From: Sulfitobacter delicatus
Lineage (GTDB): Bacteria; Pseudomonadota; Alphaproteobacteria; Rhodobacterales; Rhodobacteraceae
Reading direction: 5' to 3'
Length of the DNA stretch: 64,000 bases
Assembly (NCBI RefSeq): GCF_900102535.1
Contig: NZ_FNBP01000002.1
Location: 62,001 to 126,000, forward strand
Part shown: in pieces, positions 45,975-56,188 of the stretch
Layout: every line of letters starts with the position of its first letter
Numbering within the stretch: position 1 is the first letter of the stretch
Position numbers and translations under genes: made by a program
Notes under the pieces: model-generated
Database searches by the model: none
What the model saw: only the letters and a program-made list of their open reading frames with translations
What the model was told of the DNA's origin: nothing

Positions 45975-46751
45975 TTATTCAGCTTTGTCCTTATTGTAGT
46001 CGTGGATCACGGTCAGCCCGTGCATCGTCAGTTCATCTTGATAATCGTCAAACAGGTCGACCGCCTGCTGGAACAGCGGCGCAAGACCTCCCGTGGCAAT
46101 AACGCGCATGGGTCTGGCACGTTCCGCCTTTACCCGGTCACATATCTCACGAACCAGCCCGACATAACCCCAAAAGACGCCGGATTGCATGCAGGCCACC
46201 GTATTGGTCCCGATCACCTGCTGCGGTTTGGAGATATCGACATGCGGCAGGGCCGCGGCGGCGCTGTGCAACGCCTCTAGGCTGAGGTTCACACCGGGGG
46301 CAATCACCCCGCCGATATAGGCGCCGTCTGCGGCCACGACGTCAAAGGTCGTGGCGGTGCCGAAGTCCACCACGATCAGATCACCGCCATAGAGATCAAA
46401 GCCCGCAACCGTGTTCACTAGCCGGTCCGGCCCCACCTGCGTGCCCGCATCTACCCGCACGTCGATCGGCAAGTCGCAGCCCGGTTTCCCAACCACCAGC
46501 GGGCGGGTGTGGAAATAACGGTCCGCCAGCACGCGCAGGTTAAACACCACCCGCGGTACGGTGGAGCTGATGATCATATCGGTGATGTCAGCGTCAATAT
46601 TCTGTAGCCGCATCAGCGTGTTAAGCCAGACGTAGTATTGATCCGCCGTGCGCTGCCATTCAGTGGAGGTGCGCCATGTCGCGATGAACTCGGTCCCGTC
46701 CCAGATCGAGAAGACCGTATTGGTATTGCCGCAGTCAATCGCCAGAAGCAT
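45975..46751 (-). CDS. coaX: type III pantothenate kinase
   Basis: A 258-residue CoaX, first enzyme of coenzyme A synthesis (pantothenate to 4'-phosphopantothenate). The ASKHA-fold motifs are AIDCGNTNT (residues 4-12), GPDRLVNTV and DFGTATTFDVV. It needs a monovalent cation and is not feedback-inhibited by CoA, as known for the family. The ATG at 46751 follows GAGGGGGAAG; a start 12 codons earlier is less likely. It sits between birA and rnj. Confidence 0.96.
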   Translation of the reverse strand: MLLAIDCGNTNTVFSIWDGTEFIATWRTSTEWQRTADQYYVWLNTLMRLQNIDADITDMIISSTVPRVVFNLRVLADRYFHTRPLVVGKPGCDLPIDVRVDAGTQVGPDRLVNTVAGFDLYGGDLIVVDFGTATTFDVVAADGAYIGGVIAPGVNLSLEALHSAAAALPHVDISKPQQVIGTNTVACMQSGVFWGYVGLVREICDRVKAERARPMRVIATGGLAPLFQQAVDLFDDYQDELTMHGLTVIHDYNKDKAE

Positions 46752-46773
46752 GGCGCTTCCCCCTCTTGCAGGT

Positions 46774-47505
46774 CTAGAAAAACACATCCGCCGCCGTGAT
46801 CGGCACCGGGCCGCCCGACGTGCGCAGGATCAGATTGCCCGTGGCATCCACATCCTCAAAAACACCGACTGTTTCATCGCGCATTGTGCGCGCCGTGATC
46901 ACCTCGCCCAAGCGCGCCGCATGGGCCAGCCAAGCGCTGCGGATGGGCGCGAAGCCGTAGGTCGTGAACTGCTCTTCGAGACCAGCGTATTCTTGCGCAA
47001 GCACGTCGAGGAAGTCTTCGGGCGCGACCTGCGCACCTGCTTCACGCAGCGTCACAGCAGGCAAAGCGCGCTCTTCCAAGGCCCCGGCGGAAGGCGCGTG
47101 GGCCAGATTCACGCCGATGCCAATCGCCAGATGATCGCCGACGCTTTCCAGCAGAATACCCGCCACTTTACCGCCCTTGAGCAACACATCATTCGGCCAT
47201 TTCAACGCAAAAGCATCCTCACGCCCCGTCACCGCAACAAAGCTGCGGTAGAGCGCCAGCGAGGTTACAAAAGACCGCAAGGCGGCAACGCCGGGGGCTT
47301 CCCTGCGCGGCATGATCAACGTACCCGCAAAATTGCCACGTGGCGTAGACCAATTGCGCCCCCGCCTGCCCCGCGCTGCGGTTTGCTCTAGCGCGAGGAT
47401 CCAGGTCGGCGCAGTCAGCTCGTGCTGTAACCGCGCCGCCTCGGCAAGGGTGGAATCGAGCGTGTCATAGACGCGCCGATCATAGCCTGCGGGCCAGCCG
47501 CTCAT
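46774..47505 (-). CDS. birA: biotin--[acetyl-CoA-carboxylase] ligase
   Basis: A 243-residue biotin protein ligase of the short type without the N-terminal DNA-binding domain, so it is not the biotin repressor. It carries the nucleotide loop GRRGRNW (46-52), the ALKWPNDVL motif with the catalytic Lys, KVAGILLE, and a small C-terminal SH3-like domain (VGVFEDVDATGNLIL). It attaches biotin to carboxylase carrier proteins. It closely follows nuoN, as in other Rhodobacteraceae. Confidence 0.95.
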   Translation of the reverse strand: MSGWPAGYDRRVYDTLDSTLAEAARLQHELTAPTWILALEQTAARGRRGRNWSTPRGNFAGTLIMPRREAPGVAALRSFVTSLALYRSFVAVTGREDAFALKWPNDVLLKGGKVAGILLESVGDHLAIGIGVNLAHAPSAGALEERALPAVTLREAGAQVAPEDFLDVLAQEYAGLEEQFTTYGFAPIRSAWLAHAARLGEVITARTMRDETVGVFEDVDATGNLILRTSGGPVPITAADVFF

Positions 47506-47528
47506 GCTACGCGCCTGCGCGGCAAGGC

Positions 47529-48974
47529 TCAGTTTACCAGTGACGCCGCAGCCGCAGCCGCCATGCTCTCAACGCCGAACATATTGGCCACGCCGACGAC
47601 CATGATCAGGGCCGAGGCCATCAGCACTACGGTCAAGACGCCGCCATTCTGATTGTCCAACGACTCGGAACGCTCTTCACCGAAGTACATGTAGAAAACG
47701 ATGCGCAGGTAGTAGTAAGCGCCGATCACACTGGCGATCACACCGGCCACGGCGAGCCATGTCATCCCCGCATCATACGCGGCGCGCAGGACGTAGAACT
47801 TGCCAAAGAACCCCAGCATCGGCGGCACGCCCGCGAGGCTGAACAGCAACACCAGCATCGCCAGCGCCCGGCCCGGTGCGGCCTTGACATACATGTGCAG
47901 CGAGGTGATGTCAGTTATCGGCGCGCCGTCTTTCTGCATCAGCAGGATAAAGGCGAAGGTGCCGAGGTTCATCGTCACATAGATCGCCATATAGACCAGC
48001 ATCGCCTGCACGCCAAAGGCTGTGCCTGCGGCGAGGCCCATCAGCGCGTAGCCCATGTGGGCGATCGAGGAGAAGGCCATCAGACGTTTGATGTTGGTCT
48101 GACCAATCGCAGCCACACCGCCCAAGAACATGGACAGCAACGACAGCAGCGCCACGATCTGGCTCCAGTCGCTGACAATCTGGCCAAATGCGTCATGCAT
48201 CACACGGGCAAAGAGCGCCATTGCCGCCATCTTAGGCGCGGTCGCAAAGAAGGCCGCGATGGGCGTCGGGGCGCCTTCATAGACGTCCGGCGTCCACATG
48301 TGGAACGGCACGGCAGAAACCTTAAAGGCAAGACCAGAGATCAGGAACACCAGACCAAAGAGCAACCCGAGCGACGCGCCGCCCGTCTGTGCCGTGGTGA
48401 TAATCCCGGCAAAGAGCGTTGTCCCGGCGTAGCCATAGACTAGCGAGGCACCGTAGAGCAGCAGGCCAGAGCTCAGCGCGCCCAGCACGAAATACTTCAG
48501 GCCCGCTTCGGTCGATTTCACCGAGTCGCGGCGCAGCGAGGCCACGACGTAAAGTGCCAGTGATTGCAGTTCCAAGCCCATGTAGAGCGCCATCAGGTCG
48601 CCCGCGCTGACCATCATCATCATGCCAACAACGGCTAGGGCGACCAGCATCGGATACTCGAACCGTAGCAAGCCGCGCAGGGACATATAGCTTTTGGACA
48701 TGACCAGCACCGCTGCCGCCGACAGCAAAATCGCGACCTTGGCAAAACGTGCAAAGCCATCGTCGATGAACATGCCGTGGAAGGCGATGTTGGTGGACCC
48801 GTCGCCGGACATGGCGACCCAACCGGCCAGCAGCACCATCAGCGCTGCGGTCAGCCAGACCAGAACCCCGGCGGCCCCGTCCTTGTTGGTATAGACCGCA
48901 GCCAAGAGGCCCAGCAGAGCAAAGACCGCGAGGACGATCTCGGGCAGGATGATGTTCAGATCAGCGGAAATCAT
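47529..48974 (-). CDS. nuoN: NADH-quinone oxidoreductase subunit N
   Basis: A 481-residue antiporter-like membrane subunit of complex I with about 14 helices, one of three proton-pumping modules (L, M, N). The conserved proton-path residues are in [14 protein letters not shown] (Glu), [17 protein letters not shown] (Lys) and [21 protein letters not shown] (Lys). AAGAAGGA precedes the ATG. Last subunit gene of the operon; 14 bases from nuoM. Confidence 0.97.
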   Translation of the reverse strand: MISADLNIILPEIVLAVFALLGLLAAVYTNKDGAAGVLVWLTAALMVLLAGWVAMSGDGSTNIAFHGMFIDDGFARFAKVAILLSAAAVLVMSKSYMSLRGLLRFEYPMLVALAVVGMMMMVSAGDLMALYMGLELQSLALYVVASLRRDSVKSTEAGLKYFVLGALSSGLLLYGASLVYGYAGTTLFAGIITTAQTGGASLGLLFGLVFLISGLAFKVSAVPFHMWTPDVYEGAPTPIAAFFATAPKMAAMALFARVMHDAFGQIVSDWSQIVALLSLLSMFLGGVAAIGQTNIKRLMAFSSIAHMGYALMGLAAGTAFGVQAMLVYMAIYVTMNLGTFAFILLMQKDGAPITDITSLHMYVKAAPGRALAMLVLLFSLAGVPPMLGFFGKFYVLRAAYDAGMTWLAVAGVIASVIGAYYYLRIVFYMYFGEERSESLDNQNGGVLTVVLMASALIMVVGVANMFGVESMAAAAAASLVN

Positions 48975-48988
48975 GCGCCAAGTCCTTC

Positions 48989-50551
48989 TTAATGCGAGGC
49001 ATCGGCGGTCTGCACAGCGGTGTCAGCCGCCTCCAGCGCCATGTCGTAATTTTCAACGAGAGCGGTAACCGACGGCCCGATCATGTCCAGCACCAGCGCC
49101 GGATAGACGCCGAGCAGCAAGGTCATCACCACCAGCGGAGCAAAAATCCACTTTTCGCGGGGGGTCATGTCGGTGATCGCTTTCAGGCTTTCCTTGATCA
49201 GATCGCCCATCACCACGCGACGGTAGAGCCAGAGGGCATAGCCGGCAGAAAGGATCACACCCGTCGCCGCCACAGCCGCCACCCAAGTGTTCACCTGGAA
49301 AGTGCCCATCAGCGTCAGGAATTCACCTACGAAACCCGATGTGCCCGGCAGGCCGACATTGGCCATGGTGAACAGCAGGAAGATGAGCGCGTAGGCCGGC
49401 ATCCGGTTCACCAGACCGCCATAGGCGTCAATGTCACGGGTGTGCATACGGTCGTAGATTACTCCGACGCAGAGGAAGAGCGCGGCAGAGATAAAGCCGT
49501 GGCTGATCATCTGGAAGATCGCGCCATCTACGCCCTGCTGGTTCGCCGCAAAGATACCCATGGTCACAAAACCCATGTGGGCGACCGAGGAATAGGCGAT
49601 CAGCTTTTTCATGTCCTGCTGCACCAAAGCGACCAGCGATGTGTAGACGATGGCAATGGCCGACATCCACAAGATCAGCGGTGTTAGCACCTCTGACCCA
49701 ACCGGGAACATCGGCAAGCTGAAGCGCAGGAAGCCGTAGCCGCCCATTTTGAGCAGGATCGCGGCCAGCACCACGGAACCCGCAGTCGGGGCCTGCACGT
49801 GGGCATCGGGCAGCCATGTGTGGACGGGCCACATCGGCATCTTGACCGCGAAGCTGGCAAAGAAGGCGAGGAACATCAGGGTCTGCATGCCGCCGATGAT
49901 CTGAATGCCCAGCAACTCGAAGTTGTCAGAGGCGAAGTTATGCGTCAGCAAACTGATCTCGCAGCCACCAATACAGGTGGTGCCCGCTTCGGTGAACATC
50001 GCGACCATCGCCACCAGCATCAGCACCGAGCCGAGGAAGGTATAGAGGAAGAACTTGAAGCTCGCGTAGATCCTCTCTTTGCCGCCCCAAATGCCGATGA
50101 TCAGGAACATCGGAATCAGACCGGCCTCGAAGAACAGGTAAAAGAGCACCAGATCCAGCGCCATGAAAACGCCGAGCATCAGCGTTTCCAGCAGCAGGAA
50201 GGCGATCATATATTCTTTGACGCGGTGCTCTACATTCCAGCTTGCCGCAATGACCAACGGCATCATGAAGGTGGTGAGCATCACAAAGAGGATTGAGATG
50301 CCGTCAACGCCGAGGCGATACTTCAGTCCCAGCAGCCAGTCGGCCTCATCCACGAACTGGAAGTCAGTGTTGGACGGGTCGAACTCAAAGAGAACAAAGA
50401 GCGAGATCACAAAGGTGACCGTGGTGGTGATAAAGGCCAGCCATTTGGCATTGCGCCCGGCAGCCGCATCGTCCCCGCGCAGGAAGACCGCGAGGATCAG
50501 CGCAGCAAAGGCCGGAACGAAGGTAATAATTGAGAGCAGATGCGTGTCCAT
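48989..50551 (-). CDS. nuoM: NADH-quinone oxidoreductase subunit M
   Basis: A 520-residue antiporter-like subunit. Typical features are [20 protein letters not shown] (essential Glu), the [23 protein letters not shown] segment (Lys and the WLPDAH signature) and [10 protein letters not shown]. The start at 50551 with GGAGGAG is preferred over the 10-codon longer reading; it overlaps the nuoL stop at TGATG. Located in the inner membrane next to NuoL in the pumping arm. Confidence 0.97.
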   Translation of the reverse strand: MDTHLLSIITFVPAFAALILAVFLRGDDAAAGRNAKWLAFITTTVTFVISLFVLFEFDPSNTDFQFVDEADWLLGLKYRLGVDGISILFVMLTTFMMPLVIAASWNVEHRVKEYMIAFLLLETLMLGVFMALDLVLFYLFFEAGLIPMFLIIGIWGGKERIYASFKFFLYTFLGSVLMLVAMVAMFTEAGTTCIGGCEISLLTHNFASDNFELLGIQIIGGMQTLMFLAFFASFAVKMPMWPVHTWLPDAHVQAPTAGSVVLAAILLKMGGYGFLRFSLPMFPVGSEVLTPLILWMSAIAIVYTSLVALVQQDMKKLIAYSSVAHMGFVTMGIFAANQQGVDGAIFQMISHGFISAALFLCVGVIYDRMHTRDIDAYGGLVNRMPAYALIFLLFTMANVGLPGTSGFVGEFLTLMGTFQVNTWVAAVAATGVILSAGYALWLYRRVVMGDLIKESLKAITDMTPREKWIFAPLVVMTLLLGVYPALVLDMIGPSVTALVENYDMALEAADTAVQTADASH

Positions 50552-52683
50552 CAGTTCGCTCCTCCGCTCATCGTCATCCAAGTCACCAGCACCGCGATGC
50601 CGATCACCATGGCAAAGGCATAGGTGAAGACGTAGCCGCTCTGGGCCTTACCGGCGAGCCGGGTGAAGAAGGGGATGATCCCCATGGCGAGGCCGTTCAG
50701 CGTGCCGTCGATCACATTGCCATCGCCACGCTTCCACAGGAACCGGCCGATTGTCTTGGCGGGACGCACGAAAATCACGTCGTAGACCTCATCAAAGTAC
50801 CATTTATTTTTCAGGAACAGGTAAAGCGGACGCTGGTTGGCCGCCAGACGGCCCGGCACTGTTGGGCTCCAGATGTAGAACCACAGTGCCATGAGCAGAC
50901 CGGCCAGCATCGCGATAAAGGGCGAGACCTTGACCCAGACGGGCGCTGCATGCGCGTCGTCAAGCACATGGTTGTCGGGACCAAAGTAAAGCGCGCCCTC
51001 GCCTGGCGCACCGCCAAAGCTTTCATGCGCTGCACTTGCGTCTTGATGGCCTTCGACCAATGCGCCGGCACCCTCGTCGCCGTCAACCGGACCTGTCGCG
51101 CCGTGGTCGTCCTCAGCGCCTTCGACATGGGCGTCACCGTCCGCGGCCATCTCGGCCATCGGAATGCCATAGAACTCGCCCACTTCATCCGCATGACCAA
51201 AGAAGCTGCCATACCAGACCATCCCGGCAAAGACCGAACCAAGCGCCAAGACGCCAAGGGGCACCAGCATGACCATCGGGCTTTCATGCGCGTGCTCATG
51301 GGTATGCTTATTGCCACGCGGCTTGCCAAAGAACGTCAGGAACATCAGGCGCCAGCTGTAGAAGCTTGTCATCGCAGCGGCGATCACCAGCATCCAGAAG
51401 CCATACATGGACCCACCGCCCCAAGCGCTTTCGATAATCGCGTCCTTCGACAGGAAACCGGCGAAACCGATATGCGTGAGCGGAATGCCGACACCGGTGA
51501 TGGCCAGCGTGCCGATCATCATCGCCCAGAAGGTATAGGGGATCTTTTTGCGCAGACCCCCGTAGTTGGTCATGTCCTGCTCGTGGTGCATCGCATGGAT
51601 GACCGAGCCCGCGCCCAAGAACAGCATCGCCTTGAAGAACGCGTGCGTGAACAGGTGGAACATCGCCGCCGAATACATGCCAACGCCTGCGGCCACGAAC
51701 ATATAGCCAAGCTGCGACATCGTCGAATAAGCGATAACGCGTTTGATGTCAGTCTGCACCAGACCGATGGTCGCGGCGACAAAAGCGGTGGTGGCCCCGA
51801 TCACGGTGACAAAGGCCATGGCTTCAGGCGCAAATTCCATCACTGGCGACATGCGGCAAACGAGGAAGACACCCGCCGTCACCATGGTCGCCGCGTGGAT
51901 CAGCGCCGACACCGGGGTCGGGCCTTCCATCGCGTCGGGCAGCCATGTGTGCAGGAAGAGCTGTGCCGATTTACCCATCGCGCCGACGAAGAGCAGGAAG
52001 GCGATCAGGTTCGCGGCGTTCCAGTCGTTCCACAGGAATGTGACGGACTGCTCCGCCAGATCGGGAGCCGCGGCAAAGATGTCATCGAAGCGGATCGAAT
52101 CCGTCAGCATATAGAGGCCGAAGATGCCCAGCAGGAAACCAAAGTCCCCTACCCGGTTCACCACGAAGGCTTTGATTGCTGCGGCATTCGCGCTCGGTTT
52201 GCGGAAGTAGAAACCGATCAGCAGGTAGGACGCGACACCGACGCCTTCCCAGCCAAAGAACATCTGCACGAGGTTGTCGGCTGTCACCAGCATCAACATC
52301 GCGAAGGTAAAGAAAGACAGATAGGCGAAGAATCTCGGGCGATAGCTCTCGTTATCGCGGAAGTTCTCGTCATGAGCCATGTAGCCGAAGGAGTAGAGGT
52401 GCACGAGGCTCGAGACGGTGGTGATTACGATCAACATGATCGCGGTCAGACGGTCCATACGGATCGCCCAATCGGTGCTGAGCGTGCCGCTCTCAATAAA
52501 GCGCAGGATCTGGATCTGCTCAGTCGGGCCGTCTAGTGTCAAAAAGACCACCCAAGACAGGAAGGCCACAAGGAACAAAAGCCCCGTGGCGATCCACTGA
52601 GCGGCTTTCTCACCGATCAGCTTCCAGCCGAAGCCGCAGAGGATAGCGCCGACCAGCGGGGCGAATAGGATCGTGGTTTCCAT
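50551..52683 (-). CDS. nuoL: NADH-quinone oxidoreductase subunit L
   Basis: A 710-residue subunit at the distal end of the membrane arm: antiporter-like core ([18 protein letters not shown] with the key Glu, [23 protein letters not shown] with the Lys and signature) and the long lateral helix at the C-terminus. Between about residues 480 and 560 is an acidic, His-rich insert ([20 protein letters not shown]) not seen in E. coli NuoL. Overlaps nuoM; 4 bases from nuoK. Confidence 0.97.
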   Translation of the reverse strand: METTILFAPLVGAILCGFGWKLIGEKAAQWIATGLLFLVAFLSWVVFLTLDGPTEQIQILRFIESGTLSTDWAIRMDRLTAIMLIVITTVSSLVHLYSFGYMAHDENFRDNESYRPRFFAYLSFFTFAMLMLVTADNLVQMFFGWEGVGVASYLLIGFYFRKPSANAAAIKAFVVNRVGDFGFLLGIFGLYMLTDSIRFDDIFAAAPDLAEQSVTFLWNDWNAANLIAFLLFVGAMGKSAQLFLHTWLPDAMEGPTPVSALIHAATMVTAGVFLVCRMSPVMEFAPEAMAFVTVIGATTAFVAATIGLVQTDIKRVIAYSTMSQLGYMFVAAGVGMYSAAMFHLFTHAFFKAMLFLGAGSVIHAMHHEQDMTNYGGLRKKIPYTFWAMMIGTLAITGVGIPLTHIGFAGFLSKDAIIESAWGGGSMYGFWMLVIAAAMTSFYSWRLMFLTFFGKPRGNKHTHEHAHESPMVMLVPLGVLALGSVFAGMVWYGSFFGHADEVGEFYGIPMAEMAADGDAHVEGAEDDHGATGPVDGDEGAGALVEGHQDASAAHESFGGAPGEGALYFGPDNHVLDDAHAAPVWVKVSPFIAMLAGLLMALWFYIWSPTVPGRLAANQRPLYLFLKNKWYFDEVYDVIFVRPAKTIGRFLWKRGDGNVIDGTLNGLAMGIIPFFTRLAGKAQSGYVFTYAFAMVIGIAVLVTWMTMSGGAN

Positions 52684-52687
52684 TGCC

Positions 52688-52993
52688 TCAGCCCTTCATC
52701 ACGTTGACATCTTCCACCGCGATCGAACCACGGTTGCGGAAGAAACAGACCAGAATGGCGAGACCAATGGCGGCCTCGGCGGCGGCGACCGTCAAAACGA
52801 AAAGCGTAAACACCTGCCCCGTCAGATCGCCCAGGAAGCTGGAGAAGGCGACGAGATTGATGTTCACCGCGAGCAGCATCAATTCGATGCTCATCAGCAG
52901 GATGATCACGTTCTTGCGGTTCAGGAAAAGCCCGAAGATGCCGATGACAAACAGCGTCGCCGCCACCGTCAGGTAATGCTCAAGTCCGATCAT
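52688..52993 (-). CDS. nuoK: NADH-quinone oxidoreductase subunit K
   Basis: A 101-residue three-helix subunit. The two conserved membrane glutamates lie in [18 protein letters not shown] and [14 protein letters not shown]. It links the quinone site to the pumping subunits. AAGGGA lies 9 bases before the ATG at 52993; a 16-residue extension seen in frame is not needed. It follows a micro-ORF and a 100-base leader. Confidence 0.96.
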   Translation of the reverse strand: MIGLEHYLTVAATLFVIGIFGLFLNRKNVIILLMSIELMLLAVNINLVAFSSFLGDLTGQVFTLFVLTVAAAEAAIGLAILVCFFRNRGSIAVEDVNVMKG

Positions 52994-53094
52994 GTCGTCC
53001 CTTACGTTCCCGCCCCTTGATGGGCTTTGGTCGCGCCCCATTATCTGAGGCTTTTAGTATCACTTGCCCCCGGCTGCCACCGAAGGGTCGGGCT

Positions 53095-53169
53095 TTAGCC
53101 CATGAAGCTGTAGCCGCCGAAAACGACGATCAACACCACCACAAGCACTACGATTGTTGTTCTAGACAT
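53095..53169 (-). CDS. 24-residue single-helix membrane peptide in the nuo operon
   Basis: ATG TCT AGA ACA ACA and so on to TAA, 24 codons, with a perfect AAAAGGAG 8 bases upstream. After a polar MSRTT the peptide is almost pure membrane helix (IVVLVVVLIVVFGGYSF) and ends MG. It lies between nuoJ and nuoK, in sense, downstream of two large palindromes. The ribosome site is better than that of most neighbours. It may be a small accessory subunit of complex I or a leader peptide; no family is recognised. Confidence 0.65.
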   Translation of the reverse strand: MSRTTIVVLVVVLIVVFGGYSFMG

Positions 53170-53198
53170 CACGCCGTCTCCTTTTCACTTTCACCAAA

Positions 53199-53246
53199 CC
53201 GTTTTCTTTCAAAGAAAACGGCCCCGGAATTTTTTAAAAATTCCGG
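53199..53246. repeat. two tandem 23-bp palindromes between nuoJ and the micro-ORF
   Basis: CCGTTTTCTTT-C-AAAGAAAACGG (53199-53221) and CCGGAATTTTT-T-AAAAATTCCGG (53224-53246), each an 11-bp perfect inverted repeat around one base, 2 bp apart. They begin 4 bases after the nuoJ stop. In RNA each forms a strong hairpin. Likely an mRNA stability or attenuation element, or a pair of protein sites. Confidence 0.85.
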
Positions 53247-53249
53247 CTC

Positions 53250-53852
53250 TTACAACCCCTGCCCCGATTTCACATCGCGCAGTTCCATCGCCTTGGCCGG
53301 GTCGCGCATCATCTGCGCCACCACGTCTTGGCGTTTCACGTCCTTACGATGACGCAGGGTGAGCACAATCGCCCCGATCATCGCGACCAGCAGGATCAGG
53401 CCTGCGAGTTGGAACAAAAGGAAGTAACGATCATAAAGCAGCAGGCCGAGCGCTTCGGTGTTAAAGCGTGCGGGATCAATCGCATTGGCCCGCAGGCTTT
53501 CTGCCGCCGCACTCTGCTCCCAAGCACCAAAGGCCATGACGAACTGCATCAGGATCACCAGCGCAATCAGCAAGGCCAGCGGCATATAGCGCGCCATCTC
53601 GGCCTTCAGCTCAGCGAAATCCACGTCGAGCATCATCACGACGAAGAGGAACAGCACCGCCACCGCGCCGACATAGACGATCACCAGCAGCATCGCCACG
53701 AACTCCGCGCCCAAAAGCACGAAGAGCCCCGCTGCCGACAGGAACGACAGGATCAACCAAAGCACCGAATGCACCGGGTTGCGGCTGATCACGGTGAACA
53801 GCCCGCCGGTGATGACGCTGATCGCGAAGAGGTAAAATGAAAAGACCGTCAT
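53250..53852 (-). CDS. nuoJ: NADH-quinone oxidoreductase subunit J
   Basis: A 200-residue, five-helix subunit: [29 protein letters not shown] at the N-terminus and the pi-bulge helix region [17 protein letters not shown], the functional hot spot of this subunit. The C-terminal tail is charged ([18 protein letters not shown]). The start overlaps the stop of the upstream carboxymuconolactone decarboxylase-like gene (53849-54265). Confidence 0.96.
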   Translation of the reverse strand: MTVFSFYLFAISVITGGLFTVISRNPVHSVLWLILSFLSAAGLFVLLGAEFVAMLLVIVYVGAVAVLFLFVVMMLDVDFAELKAEMARYMPLALLIALVILMQFVMAFGAWEQSAAAESLRANAIDPARFNTEALGLLLYDRYFLLFQLAGLILLVAMIGAIVLTLRHRKDVKRQDVVAQMMRDPAKAMELRDVKSGQGL

Positions 53853-54265
53853 GCGCCGTCTTCCTTCTTGGTGTCTTTGTTCTCGTCCAGCACCGATTGC
53901 GCCAGTTCCAGCGCGCGGGTCATCGCCGGAATGCCGGCAAAGGCCGACATCTGGCCGATGGTCTCGACGATATGTTGTTTCGTGGCCCCGGCCTCGAGCG
54001 CGTGGCGCACGGTTTGGCGCACACCCACATCATTCTGCGCGCCCTGCATGGTCAGCCCGGCCAGCGTCAGCAGCAGCCGGGTGCGGGCGTCAAGACCGCC
54101 CTTGTTGACCGTGTCGCCGAACCAGAAATCCATCATTTCCTTGGGCATGGTGCCCATCATCGCCTCAAACCCCTTGGGCGAAAAGGCATCCATCGCCGGA
54201 AAGGCTTTCGCCATTTCCTGCGCCTGTTTCATCATCGCATCAAAGGGGTTTTTGGGATCAGTCAT
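53849..54265 (-). CDS. carboxymuconolactone decarboxylase/AhpD-like protein lacking Cys
   Basis: A 138-residue all-helical protein of the CMD family: [22 protein letters not shown] and [31 protein letters not shown] match the core. The redox CxxC of AhpD is missing; the whole protein has no Cys. It is wedged between nuoI and nuoJ and overlaps both by 4 bases, so it is made in step with complex I subunits. Its job may be structural or assembly-related. Confidence 0.87.
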   Translation of the reverse strand: MTDPKNPFDAMMKQAQEMAKAFPAMDAFSPKGFEAMMGTMPKEMMDFWFGDTVNKGGLDARTRLLLTLAGLTMQGAQNDVGVRQTVRHALEAGATKQHIVETIGQMSAFAGIPAMTRALELAQSVLDENKDTKKEDGA

Positions 54266-54756
54266 CGGTAGGGCGCATCCATTTCGAGGTTGCGGGCAAT
54301 CTCGGCTTCCCAGCGGTCGCCGTTGTCCAGCAGTTTCGCCTTGTCGTAATACAGCTCTTCGCGGGTCTCGGTCGAGAATTCGAAGTTCGGACCTTCAACA
54401 ATCGCATCCACCGGGCAGGCTTCCTGACAGAAACCACAGTAGATGCATTTGGTCATGTCAATGTCATAACGCGTGGTGCGGCGCGAACCGTCTTCGCGCG
54501 CTTCGGCGTCGATCGTGATCGCCTGCGCGGGGCAGACCGCCTCGCAGAGTTTGCAGGCAATGCAACGCTCTTCGCCATTGGGGTAACGGCGCAAAGCATG
54601 CTCCCCGCGGAAACGGGGCGACAGCGGCCCCTTCTCATGCGGGTAGTTGATGGTGGTTTTCGGCGCAAAGAAATAGCGCATCCCCAGCATGAACGCCTTG
54701 GCGTAGTCTGCCAGCAGGAAATATTTCGCAGCGCGGGTGTAGTCGGTGTTCGCCAT
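54262..54756 (-). CDS. nuoI: NADH-quinone oxidoreductase subunit I
   Basis: A 164-residue ferredoxin-like subunit holding two [4Fe-4S] clusters (N6a, N6b): [16 protein letters not shown] and [17 protein letters not shown] short amphipathic N-terminal helix and the [17 protein letters not shown] stretch are typical. It passes electrons to N2 near the quinone. AGGGGGC is upstream. One base separates it from nuoH. Confidence 0.97.
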   Translation of the reverse strand: MANTDYTRAAKYFLLADYAKAFMLGMRYFFAPKTTINYPHEKGPLSPRFRGEHALRRYPNGEERCIACKLCEAVCPAQAITIDAEAREDGSRRTTRYDIDMTKCIYCGFCQEACPVDAIVEGPNFEFSTETREELYYDKAKLLDNGDRWEAEIARNLEMDAPYR

Positions 54757-54757
54757 A

Positions 54758-55798
54758 TCAGCCCCCTACGGTCCAGCGGGCATAGATGCCCCAGAACCAA
54801 TCGAATTTTGCAGCAAAGGCCACGAAGACCACCCAGAAGAGCGAGAACGGCAGGAAGACTTTCCAACCCAGCCGCATCAGCTGGTCATAGCGGTAGCGCG
54901 GCGTGATGGCCTTCACCATGGCGAACATGAAGAACACCATCAGCATCTTGATGAACATCCAGAAGAAGCCATCGGGCAGGAACGGCACCGGAGACAGCCA
55001 GCCGCCAAAGAACATCAGCGAGACCAGCGCGCACATCAGTACCACGGCGACCAATTCGCCGATCATGAACAGCAGGAAGGGCGTGGAGGAATATTCCACC
55101 TGATAGCCCGCCACCAGTTCCGATTCCGCTTCCGGAAGGTCAAAGGGTGGCCGGTTGGTTTCCGCCAGTGCCGAGATGAAGAACAGGATCAGCATCGGGA
55201 AATGCGGCAAGAAGTACCAGTTGAACAGCCCCCAGTCGCCATCCTGTGCCGCCACGATAGCATTAAAGTTCATCGAGCCCGACGAGAGGATCACGCCAAT
55301 GATGATCAGACCGATTGAGACCTCATAAGAGATCATCTGCGCGGCAGAGCGCAGCGAGCCCAAGAAAGGATATTTCGAGTTCGACGCCCAACCACCCATG
55401 ATCACGCCGTAAACCTCGAGCGAGGAGACGGCAAAGACATAGAGGATCGCCACGTTGATGTCCGACAGGATCCAGCCTTCGTTAAAGGGGATCACCGCCC
55501 AGGCGATCATCGCCATGACAAAAGAAATCATCGGCGCAAGGAAGAAGACCCCCTTGTCGGCGCCCGCGGGCACCACCACTTCTTTGACGATATACTTGAG
55601 GAAGTCGGCAAAGCTTTGCAGCAGGCCAAAGACACCTACAACGTTGGGGCCACGGCGCATCATCACGGCGGCCCAGATCTTGCGGTCGGCATACATGAGG
55701 AAGGCCAGCGCCAGCAAAAGCGGCACCACCAGCAGCAACACCTGCCCGACCGTCAGCAGACCGATGCCCAGATAGGTGTTGTAAAAGAAATCAGCCAT
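54758..55798 (-). CDS. nuoH: NADH-quinone oxidoreductase subunit H
   Basis: A 346-residue, eight-helix subunit that forms much of the quinone tunnel. Conserved segments are [23 protein letters not shown], the loop [19 protein letters not shown] (charged residues near the quinone) and [28 protein letters not shown] lies before the ATG. It follows a small lipoprotein gene by 6 bases. Confidence 0.97.
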   Translation of the reverse strand: MADFFYNTYLGIGLLTVGQVLLLVVPLLLALAFLMYADRKIWAAVMMRRGPNVVGVFGLLQSFADFLKYIVKEVVVPAGADKGVFFLAPMISFVMAMIAWAVIPFNEGWILSDINVAILYVFAVSSLEVYGVIMGGWASNSKYPFLGSLRSAAQMISYEVSIGLIIIGVILSSGSMNFNAIVAAQDGDWGLFNWYFLPHFPMLILFFISALAETNRPPFDLPEAESELVAGYQVEYSSTPFLLFMIGELVAVVLMCALVSLMFFGGWLSPVPFLPDGFFWMFIKMLMVFFMFAMVKAITPRYRYDQLMRLGWKVFLPFSLFWVVFVAFAAKFDWFWGIYARWTVGG

Positions 55799-55804
55799 AA
55801 GTCC

Positions 55805-56188
55805 TCACACCGTCGGAATGCCGCGTTCCGCGCATTGAAACGCGGTCACTTCGGCATCAATTGTCTTCAAGCCTTTCGGCAGGCTCGGCGAGATCGTGTA
55901 AACAGCATCTGCCCGCCATATGCCACCCTCTTCGGTGACATTTGTCCGCACGTGACGTGCGAAACCGTAGCCCCGGATCAGCGTATATTGCGCGGCGGCG
56001 CATTCGGCATAGTCCGACACGTCTTGGTTCGACAGCGCCTTGGTCATCGCCACGTTAAACTGCACCAGATCCCCGTCCAAAAGCTGGGTTTCTACCCCCT
56101 TGTAGTCGGGGATGAAATCCTCGGCCACCGGCACCTGCGGTTCGCAGGCGGCTAGCAGCATCAAGGGGGCCAGCATCATGGCTCTCAC
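55805..56188 (-). CDS. small lipoprotein of unknown function in the nuo operon
   Basis: A 127-residue protein with a lipobox LLAAC (lipidated Cys about residue 15), then 110 soluble residues (e.g. [45 protein letters not shown]). A GTG start overlaps the nuoG stop; two ATGs three codons later are alternatives. It is coupled to nuoG and sits before nuoH. Conserved placement would suggest a role at the membrane, but no domain is recognised. Confidence 0.78.
   Translation of the reverse strand: MRAMMLAPLMLLAACEPQVPVAEDFIPDYKGVETQLLDGDLVQFNVAMTKALSNQDVSDYAECAAAQYTLIRGYGFARHVRTNVTEEGGIWRADAVYTISPSLPKGLKTIDAEVTAFQCAERGIPTV

Noticed and set aside
50530-52536. A 668-codon plus-strand frame opposite nuoL
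   Set aside because: The length comes from codon bias of nuoL on the other strand; the translation is His/Arg/Asp-rich with no domain.
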